Below, piece by piece: positions 44,364 to 55,470 of a stretch of 55,791 bases of DNA. Location of the stretch: assembly GCA_902762325.1 (NCBI GenBank), contig CACWNV010000017.1:1-55791 (forward strand). The letters are read 5' to 3'. Source of the DNA: an uncultured Prevotellaceae bacterium. Its GTDB lineage: Bacteria > Bacteroidota > Bacteroidia > Bacteroidales > Bacteroidaceae. Numbering within the stretch: the stretch's first letter is position 1; each line of letters begins with the position of its first letter. Both the position numbers and the translations under genes were made by a program. The notes below the pieces were generated by a model that was not told the DNA's origin, ran no database searches, and worked only from the letters and a program-made list of their open reading frames with translations.

Positions 44364-45704
44364 TTAGAATGAATAGTTAAAGCCAATCGAACAGTACTCT
44401 TTAAACATCCAATAGCCATGATGATCATCTCTTATGCGGTCATCATCAAAACGAGGATAGATAAATATATTGCTTGAGATATATTTGTTGAAACTGAAAC
44501 TAAACGTATTCTCCCATTCGTACTCAACACGTTTGAAACTGGTAAATCCATACATACGGCTCTTCCATTTGATGTTATCTGCTATTTTCCATGTAACATC
44601 AACAGTAAACTGAGAACCAAGATCTAACTTAGAATGCTTACCATCCTTTAAGCCATGCCGAGTGGGGAACCATGAAACATTTGTATTATTGATGAATATC
44701 GTACGATCCACATAACGATAATTGACTGCCAACGGAGAAAGGTTTATTGTACCCGTCAAAGCTTTGTTTAGCCACTCTACTTTATAATCCATACCAAGTG
44801 ACAAGCTCAAATTCAACGGAGACAAGAAATCTGAATAGGTACGGCGATCATTAGCTTTCAATCCACGACTAAATTGCGTTGTACCAATGAATTGCAAAGT
44901 ATAATACCATTTCTTTGTTGCCTCTAATCCCACCTTACTTGTCAGACGAATGAGGTCTTCATTTGCCTTAAACTTATTAACAGTATCTGAACGTGAAGTC
45001 TGGAAACCAAGTTTTAGCTCCAACTTGTTATCCCATTTCCATTTTCTCTTGTTGTCATAATTAGCCTCAAGAGTCACACTTGACAACATGGAATAATTAC
45101 TCTCGCCTCCTTTATACCAGTTTCCTGACACATAGTTCTGAAGGAACTGCAAATAACTATCACATTTAAATGTCCAGAAATTAGGCTTATTGACAACAAC
45201 ATCAACGGGGTCGGGATCTGCCTCCGTAGGAGCCTCGTGAGTCAATTCGATAATCGGATCATTAACGTCAGCCTTCGTTTCCTCATTCACAGCAGATGCT
45301 CCTGCACTGGCAGCCTCTAATTGAGACTGACTATAGACAACCAGATCAGGGCGTTTGAGATATACATTCAGCAAAGCAGCACTAAGACTACCATTCGCCA
45401 AGCTTTTTGTAACATTAAGGTCAAATGCATCATGGGCAATTCCATAATAGAACGTCATGGGAGCAAACAACTGATAATACTTGGGTTCTGCTTTCTGGAC
45501 ATCATTTTCACCTTGATTCTGAGAACCACTTTCATACTTCATCTTATATAACATCAATGAGTCCTGATACTTCTCCAAGAAAGACTTGTCATTAATCAAA
45601 ACCCTCTTATGCTTCGTAACTGGAACAATAGCCTGAACCATAGTGGAAGACACAAGAAACACCGACATTATTAAAAACAATCTGAAAAACTTGTAATTAG
45701 TCAT
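44364..45704 (-). CDS. DUF3078-domain protein, probable outer-membrane beta-barrel
   Basis: The 446-residue protein has a signal peptide (FLIMSVFLVSSTMVQA) and a proline/acidic linker near 130-165. The DUF3078 part begins near 172 (NFWTFKCDSYLQFLQNYVSGNWYKGGESN) and consists of amphipathic strands with alternating aromatic residues, ending FNYSF, an aromatic last residue typical of outer-membrane barrels. Function is unknown. A TATCTTTG box on the minus strand at 45734-45741 may be its -7 element. It diverges from pyrG and is followed 2 bp later by comEC. Confidence 0.85.
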   Translation of the reverse strand: MTNYKFFRLFLIMSVFLVSSTMVQAIVPVTKHKRVLINDKSFLEKYQDSLMLYKMKYESGSQNQGENDVQKAEPKYYQLFAPMTFYYGIAHDAFDLNVTKSLANGSLSAALLNVYLKRPDLVVYSQSQLEAASAGASAVNEETKADVNDPIIELTHEAPTEADPDPVDVVVNKPNFWTFKCDSYLQFLQNYVSGNWYKGGESNYSMLSSVTLEANYDNKRKWKWDNKLELKLGFQTSRSDTVNKFKANEDLIRLTSKVGLEATKKWYYTLQFIGTTQFSRGLKANDRRTYSDFLSPLNLSLSLGMDYKVEWLNKALTGTINLSPLAVNYRYVDRTIFINNTNVSWFPTRHGLKDGKHSKLDLGSQFTVDVTWKIADNIKWKSRMYGFTSFKRVEYEWENTFSFSFNKYISSNIFIYPRFDDDRIRDDHHGYWMFKEYCSIGFNYSF

Positions 45705-45812
45705 GTTTTAAAAGTATTTATTGATTTTGCAGACAAAGATAGCAAATAAAAATTAAAAAGAAGAAAAAGTATTATCAAAAGTTTCCAATTCAAACAAAAA
45801 GGATTACAATTC

Positions 45813-45844
45813 TTTGCTCAATTCAGTTTTTAATACTACCTTTG
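45813..45844 (+). promoter_or_regulatory. Promoter of pyrG
   Basis: TTTG at 45813-45816 and TACCTTTG at 45837-45844 are separated by 20 bp, an exact match to the Bacteroidetes consensus. Transcription would start near 45851, about 50 nt before the GTG start codon. Confidence 0.75.
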
Positions 45845-45890
45845 CACATTATTTATTTTTAAGAAAGGTATTTTCGATAATTAAATTTAA

Positions 45891-47513
<1,623 letters not shown>

Positions 47514-47631
47514 TGTTGTTAAAATGACATTCCATGTAGGAGAACAATGAAAAAACAAGTTGGCATAATTTTTGTTTCCTATCCAAATGACAGAATTGCC
47601 AAGTTGAAATACAAATATTACTCAAAGAAAA

Positions 47632-49536
47632 ATGGATAGAAATAATTTAATCGGATTTGTATTAATTGCAGTAGTCATTATTGTTTTCAGTTGGTGGAGT
47701 GCTCCATCAGCAGAAGAACAACGAGCTGCATTTGTACAGGACTCCATCGCTCAGGTCGAACAATTGAAGGCTGAGAAACAAAAACAGATTGTCAAGGCAA
47801 AGGCCGTTGAAGCGAAAAAGAAAGCGTTAGAAGATACCACCGCCTTGTTTCATAATGCATTGAATGGAACTGGAGAGAAAGTTGTTTTAAAGAATGAGAA
47901 GGTTGAACTAACCTTTAATACTAAAGGAGCTACCGTCGAGCAAGCTGTAGTGAAAGGGTTCCCTGATAGAAAAGGAAATCCTGATGTTACTCTTTTCGAT
48001 GCAAGCACCCAGTCGCTCAATTTCACCTTCTCTGCAAAAGAGACAAACATTTCGACACAAGATTTGTATTTCAATGTATCCGAGGTAACCGATACAACTG
48101 CTGTGTTTACCGCGGAAGCCGGCAATGGAAAGGAAATCATCATCAACTATTTACTTGGCAAAGACTACATGCTTCACATGAAGATGCAAGTAAATGGTAT
48201 GGCTGGCCTGTTCCCTCCCACCACATCTACAATGGATGTGAACTGGAAGGAGCTTTGCCCCCAGCAGGAGAAAGGCTTTACATTTGAGAACCGCTACGCT
48301 ACCCTCACCTACAAAGAGAAGAATGGCTCTACCGACCACCTGAATGAGATGAGTGAAAAGCGCGATGAGCGCGTTGAAGAGTCGTTAGACTGGGTGGCGT
48401 TCAAGGATCAGTTCTTTTCAAGCATCATGATTGCCAAGACTGATTTTGCCAAAGATGCCTTGATGACCAGCATTCCTCAGGAAAAGGGTTCCGGCTATCT
48501 GAAGCAATATGAGGCAAAGATGAAGACCTTCTTTGACCCGACGGGAAACACGCCGTCGGAATTTGAGTTTTACTTCGGTCCGAATGATTTCCGCAAACTT
48601 CAAAGTGTAGAAGAGGAAAGTACCTTTGGGAAAGAATTAAAATTGAAAAAGCTGGTTTACCTTGGCTGGCCTATTGTACGTATCATCAACAGATGGTTCA
48701 TCCTCTATGTATTCGACTGGCTATCTAAGTTATTCCCCATGGGAATTGTGCTTATCCTTATCACATTATTGTTGAAAGCCATTACCTTCCCATTGGTGAA
48801 GAAGAGCTATATGAGTTCCGCCAAGATGCGTGTGTTGAAACCCAAACTCGAAGAGGCTACTAAGCAGTTCGACAAGCCTGAGGACCAGATGCAGAAACAA
48901 CAGGCGATGATGGCTGAATACTCTAAATATGGAGTCAGTCCTCTATCGGGATGTCTGCCCATGCTCATTCAGATGCCTATCTGGATAGCCATGTTCAACT
49001 ACGTGCCGAATGCCATCCAGCTACGTGGAGAGAGTTTCCTTTGGATCAACGACTTGTCAACATACGACCCTATCGTTGAATGGAGCACTAATATATGGGG
49101 AATCGGCGACCACTTATCTCTCACCTGTATTCTTTTCTGCGTGGCAAATATTCTCTATTCTTATATGACCATGCGCCAGCAGAAAGACCAGATGGTTGGT
49201 CAGCAGGCTGAACAGATGAAGATGATGCAATGGATGATGTATCTGATGCCGCTCATGTTCTTCTTCATGTTCAACGACTATTCAAGCGGTCTGAACTTCT
49301 ACTACTTCATTTCCCTGTTCTTCTCAGCTGCCATCATGTGGACACTCCGTAAGACAACGAATGATAAGAAGCTGCTGGCAATCCTTGAAGCAAAGTACCA
49401 GGAGAACAAGAACAACCCAAAGAGAAAGATGGGCGGATTGGCTGGTCGTCTTCAGGCGATGCAGGAGCAGCAGATGGAGATGCAGAGGAAACGTGAAGAG
49501 TTGGAACGTAAGAGAAAGAATCTTGGTAAATATTAG
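47632..49536 (+). CDS. yidC: Membrane protein insertase YidC
   Basis: The 634-residue inner-membrane protein has the Bacteroidetes YidC start MDRNNLIGFVLIAVVIIVFSWW, a coiled, Lys/Glu-rich linker (about 28-65), a periplasmic beta-sandwich to about 350, and the Oxa1 core with LLKAITFPLVKKSYMSSAKM, SPLSGCLPMLIQMPIWIAMF and a long basic C-terminal tail (KREELERKRKNLGKY) likely to touch the ribosome. It inserts membrane proteins alone or with Sec. It follows pyrG after 118 bp. In that gap TTGGCATAATTTTTGTT (47560-47576) resembles a sigma-54 -24/-12 element. Confidence 0.96.
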   Translation: MDRNNLIGFVLIAVVIIVFSWWSAPSAEEQRAAFVQDSIAQVEQLKAEKQKQIVKAKAVEAKKKALEDTTALFHNALNGTGEKVVLKNEKVELTFNTKGATVEQAVVKGFPDRKGNPDVTLFDASTQSLNFTFSAKETNISTQDLYFNVSEVTDTTAVFTAEAGNGKEIIINYLLGKDYMLHMKMQVNGMAGLFPPTTSTMDVNWKELCPQQEKGFTFENRYATLTYKEKNGSTDHLNEMSEKRDERVEESLDWVAFKDQFFSSIMIAKTDFAKDALMTSIPQEKGSGYLKQYEAKMKTFFDPTGNTPSEFEFYFGPNDFRKLQSVEEESTFGKELKLKKLVYLGWPIVRIINRWFILYVFDWLSKLFPMGIVLILITLLLKAITFPLVKKSYMSSAKMRVLKPKLEEATKQFDKPEDQMQKQQAMMAEYSKYGVSPLSGCLPMLIQMPIWIAMFNYVPNAIQLRGESFLWINDLSTYDPIVEWSTNIWGIGDHLSLTCILFCVANILYSYMTMRQQKDQMVGQQAEQMKMMQWMMYLMPLMFFFMFNDYSSGLNFYYFISLFFSAAIMWTLRKTTNDKKLLAILEAKYQENKNNPKRKMGGLAGRLQAMQEQQMEMQRKREELERKRKNLGKY

Positions 49537-49547
49537 CAGAAACGACC

Positions 49548-51764
49548 ATGAGTATTTATAGAAGAATTTTAGGGGCTGTAATTCTTGTGTGCTTTTGCAA
49601 CTTCGCCTCTGCACAGACAATGATACAAAAAAACAACATAAAGCTTTCGAGCGACGTGATGACTCCAGAGGCTCTGTGGGCTATGGGACGTATTGGAGGC
49701 TATGCTGCCTCACCCGACGGCAAGCACATCGCGTATAATGTGGCATATTATAGCGTCAAGGAAAACAAGAGCCACCATATATTATATATAATGGACGCTG
49801 ACGGGAAGAACCAGAACCGGCTTACAACTTCTACCAAGAATGAGACAGATGCCGCCTGGCTCTCCAACGAACGCATTGCATTTTGTACAGGTGGTGAGGT
49901 GTGGAGCATGAACATTGACGGCTCCGACCGAAAGCAGATTTCCAATACGAACGGTGAAGTGGAAGGCTTCCTCTTCTCACCGGACGGGAAGAAGGTGATT
50001 CTTATTAAATCCATTCCCTATCATGGCAGCATCCAGAAGAATCCTGAAGACTTGCCAAAGGCTACGGGGCGACTGGTGACAGACCTCATGTATCGTCACT
50101 GGGACCACTATGTGGAATCTATTCAGCACCCCTTCGTACTCGACATTGCCTCCGGCGAAATGTTCGACATTCTTGAAGGAGAACCATACGAGTGTCCCAT
50201 GCAACCTTTTGGTGGCGTGGAACAACTTGCCTGGTCGCCCGATTCAAAGTACATTGCCTTTACCTGTCGGACAAAGACCGGACTTGCATATAGCATATCT
50301 ACAGACTCCGACATTTTCCTCTATGATGTAGAAGCACGTGACCTCAACTCTCATGAGCACACTCGCAATCTTTGCAAACGTGGGGGAGAGTTCGGAGTCA
50401 ACTCTTGTGCCTCCATGCCTTATCACGGTGACGGTAAGCAACTTGACCCGACGAAGACGTTGAAGAACCAACGCATCAACCAGGAGTTTAAAGACTTGAA
50501 TGTTGGCTATGACCAGAATCCTAAGTTCTCACCTGATGGCAGATATGTAGCATGGCTGTCAATGGAACGCGACGGTTATGAGAGCGACCGCAATCGTCTC
50601 TGTGTGTATGACCTTCAGACAGGAGATAAGAAATACATTACGGAATCGTTTGACTCCAATGTTGATGATTTCTGCTGGAGCGACAACAAGGATGCGATGA
50701 TTTATTTCATCGGCGTTTGGCACGGTACGGAAAATCTCTATGCCATCAACTGGAAGGGTGAACTGAAACAACTCACCAACGACTGGGCTGACTTCGGCAG
50801 TCTGCAGATGCTCAACAACAAAAAGCAAATCCTTGCCGAGCGACATGACTATTTCAACGCTGCCGACCTCTACGTGATTACACCGAATTTCAAGAAGCCT
50901 GAAAAGACTGACGTGAAGCAAATCACGCAAGAGAACAAGCATATCTTCGACCAGCTGGCAAAGGGTAAGGTGCAACAGCGCTGGGTGAAGACCACCGACG
51001 ATAAGCAGATGATGTATTGGGTAATCCTGCCTCCCCACTTCGATGAGACAAAGAAATACCCCACCCTTCTCTTCTGCGAGGGAGGACCTCAAAGTCCTGT
51101 ATCTCAGTTCTGGAGCTATCGTTGGAACTTCATGATCATGGCTTCTCAAGGCTATGTCATCATCGCACCGAACCGTCACGGATTACCAGGCTTCGGTTCC
51201 GAATGGTGTGAGGAGATTAGCGGTGACTGGACAGGTCAGTGCATGGACGATTATCTGACAGCTATTGACGATGCTGCCGAGAACCTCCCGTTCGTTGATA
51301 AAGACCGGCTGGGAGCTGTCGGTGCATCTTTTGGCGGGTTCTCCGTATATTACTTAGCCGGTCATCACGACAAGCGATTCAAGTGCTTCATTGCCCATGA
51401 CGGAGCATTCAATCTTGAATCGATGTATACTGATACTGAAGAAGTTTGGTTCTCTAACTGGGAGTACGAAGATGCTTACTGGAACAAAGACCTCTCTGAC
51501 AATGCAAAGAAGACGTACGACAATTCACCTCATAAGTTTGTAGACAAATGGGATACACCTATTTTATGCATACATGGGGAAATGGACTACCGCATCAATG
51601 CGAATCAGGGAATGGGTGCGTTCAATGCAGCCCAGTTGCGCGGCATTCCTTCCGAGCTTCTTATTTTCCCCGACGAGAACCACTGGGTTCTTAAACCGCA
51701 GAATGGTATCTTATGGCAGCGTACCTATTTCGACTGGCTTGCCAAATGGCTGAAGCAAGATTAA
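49548..51764 (+). CDS. S9-family dipeptidyl peptidase (DPP5-like)
   Basis: This 738-residue exported serine peptidase has a signal peptide (GAVILVCFCNFASAQ) and a seven-bladed beta-propeller with Tol/PD40-like repeats (GYAASPDGKHIAYN, GFLFSPDGKKVIL, QNPKFSPDGRYVAWL). The alpha/beta-hydrolase domain from about residue 500 has catalytic Ser594 in GASFGGF, Asp680 in HGEMDYRI and His712 in ENHWVLKPQ. It resembles Porphyromonas DPP5, which removes dipeptides with Ala or hydrophobic P1 residues in the periplasm. It follows yidC by 11 bp, and two MFS genes lie downstream. Specificity is inferred from family. Confidence 0.9.
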   Translation: MSIYRRILGAVILVCFCNFASAQTMIQKNNIKLSSDVMTPEALWAMGRIGGYAASPDGKHIAYNVAYYSVKENKSHHILYIMDADGKNQNRLTTSTKNETDAAWLSNERIAFCTGGEVWSMNIDGSDRKQISNTNGEVEGFLFSPDGKKVILIKSIPYHGSIQKNPEDLPKATGRLVTDLMYRHWDHYVESIQHPFVLDIASGEMFDILEGEPYECPMQPFGGVEQLAWSPDSKYIAFTCRTKTGLAYSISTDSDIFLYDVEARDLNSHEHTRNLCKRGGEFGVNSCASMPYHGDGKQLDPTKTLKNQRINQEFKDLNVGYDQNPKFSPDGRYVAWLSMERDGYESDRNRLCVYDLQTGDKKYITESFDSNVDDFCWSDNKDAMIYFIGVWHGTENLYAINWKGELKQLTNDWADFGSLQMLNNKKQILAERHDYFNAADLYVITPNFKKPEKTDVKQITQENKHIFDQLAKGKVQQRWVKTTDDKQMMYWVILPPHFDETKKYPTLLFCEGGPQSPVSQFWSYRWNFMIMASQGYVIIAPNRHGLPGFGSEWCEEISGDWTGQCMDDYLTAIDDAAENLPFVDKDRLGAVGASFGGFSVYYLAGHHDKRFKCFIAHDGAFNLESMYTDTEEVWFSNWEYEDAYWNKDLSDNAKKTYDNSPHKFVDKWDTPILCIHGEMDYRINANQGMGAFNAAQLRGIPSELLIFPDENHWVLKPQNGILWQRTYFDWLAKWLKQD

Positions 51765-51766
51765 AA

Positions 51767-51836
51767 AGATTAAAGATTAAAGATTAAAGATTAAAGATTA
51801 AAGATTAAAAATTTAAGATTTAAGATTTAAGATTTA
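51767..51836. repeat. Heptamer tandem repeat tract
   Basis: Six perfect copies of AGATTAA (51767-51808) are followed, after a short break, by three copies of AGATTTA (51816-51836). The tract begins 2 bp after the DPP5-like stop codon, whose last codons already read AGATTAA. It is a simple-sequence repeat likely to vary in length by slippage. Confidence 0.85.
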
Positions 51837-51855
51837 AATAATTGAATAATTAGAT

Positions 51856-52215
51856 ATGGAAGAACGCTATAACAAGATTATTGACATCAGTTTCAAGTTT
51901 GGTGTTCGTATTATTAAATTATTCCAATATCTTGTTGACAAAAAAGTAAATGTTGCGATTCCCAATCAGATTCTTAGAAGTGGAACAAGCATAGGGGCCA
52001 ATGTTAATGAAAGCGTTTTCGCACAAAGCAAGAAAGATTTTATAAATTAAATGCACATAGCTTTGAAGGAAGCTAACGAAACAAAGTACTGGCTTGAGCT
52101 GTTGCATGAGTCTGATTATATTAATGACAAACAATTTGAATCGTTGATGGACGATATAAAAAACATAATTGGAACTTTAGTGAATATCATTAAAACTTCC
52201 AAAAACATAAAATAA
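51856..52215 (+). pseudogene. Four-helix-bundle protein gene with an in-frame stop
   Basis: The reading frame 51856-52215 would give a 119-residue protein of the four-helix-bundle (23S rRNA intervening-sequence) family: EERYNKIIDISFKFGVRIIK, NQILRSGTSIGANVNESVFA, then after the break MHIALKEANETKYWLELL and a C-terminal helix. A TAA at 52048-52050 interrupts it where relatives usually have Lys (DFINK-M-x-I-A-L-K-EA), consistent with one A-to-T change of AAA. An ATG directly follows the stop, so coupled synthesis of two halves is conceivable. The preceding heptamer tract and the following 21-bp repeats make this a repeat-rich interlude between DPP5 and the MFS genes. Confidence 0.8.
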
Positions 52216-52249
52216 ATGTTTTCAATTTACATATCATTTCTAATGTATA

Positions 52250-52312
52250 ATGTTTAATGTATAATTTTTCATGTTTAATATTTAATTTTTCATGTTTAAC
52301 ATTTAATTTTAC
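52250..52312. repeat. Three 21-bp repeats immediately before the first MFS gene
   Basis: Units at 52250-52270, 52271-52291 and 52292-52312 begin ATGTTTAAT or ATGTTTAAC and end TAATTTTTC or TAATTTTAC, with two or three mismatches between neighbours. They end 3 bp before the MFS start codon at 52316, so they occupy the place of the ribosome-binding and promoter region. All are AT-rich. Confidence 0.75.
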
Positions 52313-52315
52313 AAT

Positions 52316-53935
52316 ATGACACAGACTATTCAAAAAACATTAAGAGATTCTGCAGGCATGAGATGGACTGCCTTGTTGCTTCTGGCATTAGCCATGTTCT
52401 GCAGCTATATTTTCATGGACATCCTCTCACCCATCAAGGATCTCATGCAAGAGACACGAGGATGGGATTCCACCGCATTCGGAACGATGCAAGGTTCTGA
52501 GGTGTTCCTTAATGTTTTTGTTTTCTTCCTCATTTTTGCCGGTATCATCCTCGACAAGATGGGCGTCCGCTTCACCGCCGTTCTCTCTGGTGCGGTCATG
52601 CTCATCGGAGCTATCATCAAGTGGTACGCCGTAAGCGAGTCTTTCATGGGTAGCGGTCTGGAAACATGGTTTACGAATAATCTAAACTACATTCCCATCT
52701 TCCATGAGCTCGGCGTTTCTCCTTTCTATGAGGGAATGCCTGCCTCTGCCAAGTTTGCCGCCTGTGGCTTTATGATTTTCGGTTGTGGATGCGAGATGGC
52801 TGGTATTACGGTCAGTCGTGGTATCGTCAAGTGGTTCAAGGGCCGTGAGATGGCTTTGGCAATGGGTTCTGAGATGGCACTTGCCCGACTGGGTGTTGCC
52901 ACATGTATGATTTTCTCGCCCTTCTTCGCAAAGTTAGGAGGTAGCGTAAGCGTCACCCGTTCCGTTGCTTTTGGTGTCGTACTCATGTGCATTGCATTGA
53001 TCATGTTCATTGTCTATTTCTTCATGGACAAGAAACTCGATTCACAGACCGGCGAGGCAGAAGAGAAAGACGACCCGTTCAAGATCAGCGACTTGGGTAA
53101 GATTCTTACCGACTCCGGCTTCTGGCTCGTGGCTTTGCTTTGCGTTCTCTACTATTCCGCCATCTTCCCCTTCCAGAAGTATGCGGTCAACATGTTGCAA
53201 TGTAACCTGACATTGACTGAGCCTTCAGCCGACTCCTTCTGGGCAAGTCCTTCCGTCACGATTGTCCAGTATATTATCATGCTCGTCGTCGCGGCTGCTG
53301 GCTTTGCCAGTAACTTCCAGAAAAAGGCTGGAACTAAGTACGGACTTCTTGCCATATCGATTATCTCGCTTATCACCTACTGTTACATGGGATATATGCG
53401 CCAGTCCGCTGAATCCATCTTTGCCGTGTTCCCATTGTTAGCCGTGCTTATCACCCCGATTCTCGGCAGTTATGTCGACCACAAGGGTAAGGCTGCTTCA
53501 ATGTTAGTGCTGGGTTCCCTGCTGCTCATTGCCTGTCACCTGACATTTGCATTCATTCTTCCTGCATTCAAGGGCAACGCCGTTGGAGGAATCATCATTG
53601 CCTACATCACCATTCTGGTGCTCGGCTCGTCATTCTCACTTGTTCCCGCATCATTATGGCCAAGCGTTCCAAAGCTGGTGGATGCAAAGGTGATCGGCTC
53701 TGCCTATGCCCTTATCTTCTGGATTCAGAACATCGGATTGTGGTTGTTCCCACTACTTATCGGTAAGGTTCTCGACAGCACCAACGAAGGTGTTACCGAC
53801 CCGACGAAGTTTGACTATACCGCCCCGCTTGTCATGCTGGCTTGTCTGGGTATCGCCGCCCTCATTCTCGGCCTGGTTCTGAAAGTTGTCGACAAGAAGA
53901 AGGGACTTGGACTTGAAGAGCCTAACATCAAATAG
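52316..53935 (+). CDS. MFS transporter (first of two paralogues)
   Basis: The 539-residue inner-membrane protein has about twelve hydrophobic helices. The motif A loop between helices 2 and 3 is GIILDKMGVRFT. EMAGITVSRGIVKWFKGREMALAMG follows and resembles lines seen in MFSD1-type and related major facilitator transporters. A central cytoplasmic loop (KLDSQTGEAEEKDD, about 240-255) divides the halves. The next gene encodes a clear paralogue (shared DKMGVRFT, ITVSK/RxxVRWFxG, SLVPSALWPxVPK). Position downstream of a secreted dipeptidyl peptidase suggests uptake of dipeptides or amino acids; this is inference and the substrate is not shown. Confidence 0.85.
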   Translation: MTQTIQKTLRDSAGMRWTALLLLALAMFCSYIFMDILSPIKDLMQETRGWDSTAFGTMQGSEVFLNVFVFFLIFAGIILDKMGVRFTAVLSGAVMLIGAIIKWYAVSESFMGSGLETWFTNNLNYIPIFHELGVSPFYEGMPASAKFAACGFMIFGCGCEMAGITVSRGIVKWFKGREMALAMGSEMALARLGVATCMIFSPFFAKLGGSVSVTRSVAFGVVLMCIALIMFIVYFFMDKKLDSQTGEAEEKDDPFKISDLGKILTDSGFWLVALLCVLYYSAIFPFQKYAVNMLQCNLTLTEPSADSFWASPSVTIVQYIIMLVVAAAGFASNFQKKAGTKYGLLAISIISLITYCYMGYMRQSAESIFAVFPLLAVLITPILGSYVDHKGKAASMLVLGSLLLIACHLTFAFILPAFKGNAVGGIIIAYITILVLGSSFSLVPASLWPSVPKLVDAKVIGSAYALIFWIQNIGLWLFPLLIGKVLDSTNEGVTDPTKFDYTAPLVMLACLGIAALILGLVLKVVDKKKGLGLEEPNIK

Positions 53936-53975
53936 TATGATGCTATCTATTGGCATGTAGTGTATGATATATAAG

Positions 53976-54016
53976 AAGATAGAGGAAACAACCATTCGTT
54001 CTCTCTATCTTTTTTT
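53976..54016 (+). terminator. Terminator between the two MFS genes
   Basis: A 9-bp stem (AAGATAGAG at 53976-53984, complement at 54003-54011) is followed by a T-run to 54016. It lies 40 bp after the first MFS stop codon and 38 bp before the second start, so the second gene should depend on read-through or its own start site. Confidence 0.7.
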
Positions 54017-54053
54017 ATTTCTTTCTGACAGGAACAAATTGTTTGAATAAGAT

Positions 54054-55415
54054 ATGATTAACGACTCCCCTATTGCCAGATGGTCTGTTCTCATCATTGT
54101 TGCATTCACGATGATGATGGGATATTTCATTACAGATGTAATGTCACCGTTGGAACAACTTCTTGAACAACCGATTGATAAGGGCGGACTCGGCTGGTCA
54201 TCAGCCGACTACGGCTTCTTCTCCGGCTCCAGCGGCTTTATCAACGTATTCCTCCTGATGCTTTTCTTCAGTGGACTGATACTCGACAAGATGGGAGTTC
54301 GCTTTACTGGAGTGCTGTCATGTTCGCTGATGATCATCGGAGTGCTTATCAAGTTGTATGCCATCACTGCCCCGTTAGCTCATCAGACCTTTCACCTGCA
54401 TATCCTTTCGTTCATTGACATACGACTCCCGTTGTCAGCAGCACTTGCCTCTCTGGGGTTTGCCGTCTTCGGAGTGGGATATGAGATGTGCGGTATCACC
54501 GTCTCAAAGGTCATGGTAAGATGGTTTACCGGCTACGAACTGGCATCAGCCATGGGCATTCAGCTGGCAATGGCACGTCTGGGAACGGCATCTGCCCTCA
54601 GCTTCAGCGCACCCATAGCAACCCGTTATACCCTGTCTACTCCACTCCTCGCCGGACTCGTATTGCTCTGTATAGGACTGGTCTGCTATCTTATCTACTG
54701 CGTCATGGACAGAAAACTGGAAGCGGGCATCTCACAGACGAAGGCTCAGGAGACAGACAAATCATCGTCGTCCGACGCTTCATTCCGCCTCAGCGACATT
54801 GGAGCCATTCTGCGCAACCCCGGATTCTGGATTGTCACTTTCATGTGCATGGTCTTCTATTCTGCGATAAGTCCCTTTCTGAAGTTTGCGACAAAGCTGA
54901 TGATTGAGAAGTATTCCGTTGCTCCCGATGTGGCAGGATTCATCACCTCCATAGCCCCTTACGGCACAATCATCCTCACTCCCCTCTTCGGGCGCATCTA
55001 CGACAAATACGGTCATGGTGTCACGCTAATCATCATCGGCACAACGATGCTTGCCTTTGTCTATTTCGGATTCTCATTGCCCATCCACTCCAGTATCTTT
55101 GCCATATTCCTCATGGTGATACTCGGCATTGCCTATTCGCTCGTACCATCGGCACTATGGCCGGGAGTACCCAAGATGATACCCTTGAAATGTCTTGGAA
55201 CGGCTTATTCCATGATCTTCTTCATCCAGAACTTCGGACGGTCTGTCATCCCTGTCTGCGTAGGAAAAGCCAATGAGACGGATTCCACCTACACCACCTC
55301 CATGCTCATCTTCTTCGGACTGGCGTGCACTTCCATCCTCATTGCCATCCTTCTCCTGTGGGTTGACAAGAGAAAGAAATATGGATTGCAGAAAGCAAAC
55401 ATCACTAAAAATTAA
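54054..55415 (+). CDS. MFS transporter (second paralogue)
   Basis: The 453-residue twelve-helix protein has LILDKMGVRFTGVLS as motif A, MCGITVSKVMVRWFTGYELASAMG, and PSALWPGVPKMIPLKCLGTAYS. It is shorter than its neighbour, mainly through a shorter loop after helix 8 and a shorter C-terminus. The tandem pair probably arose by duplication and then diverged, perhaps to different peptides or ions. Substrate unknown. It is the last gene in the window. Confidence 0.85.
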   Translation: MINDSPIARWSVLIIVAFTMMMGYFITDVMSPLEQLLEQPIDKGGLGWSSADYGFFSGSSGFINVFLLMLFFSGLILDKMGVRFTGVLSCSLMIIGVLIKLYAITAPLAHQTFHLHILSFIDIRLPLSAALASLGFAVFGVGYEMCGITVSKVMVRWFTGYELASAMGIQLAMARLGTASALSFSAPIATRYTLSTPLLAGLVLLCIGLVCYLIYCVMDRKLEAGISQTKAQETDKSSSSDASFRLSDIGAILRNPGFWIVTFMCMVFYSAISPFLKFATKLMIEKYSVAPDVAGFITSIAPYGTIILTPLFGRIYDKYGHGVTLIIIGTTMLAFVYFGFSLPIHSSIFAIFLMVILGIAYSLVPSALWPGVPKMIPLKCLGTAYSMIFFIQNFGRSVIPVCVGKANETDSTYTTSMLIFFGLACTSILIAILLLWVDKRKKYGLQKANITKN

Positions 55416-55470
55416 TAGCGCCACAACGTCCCATCGTCCCATTAAGGCCTGCCCAGTGTTTCTCATGGTT

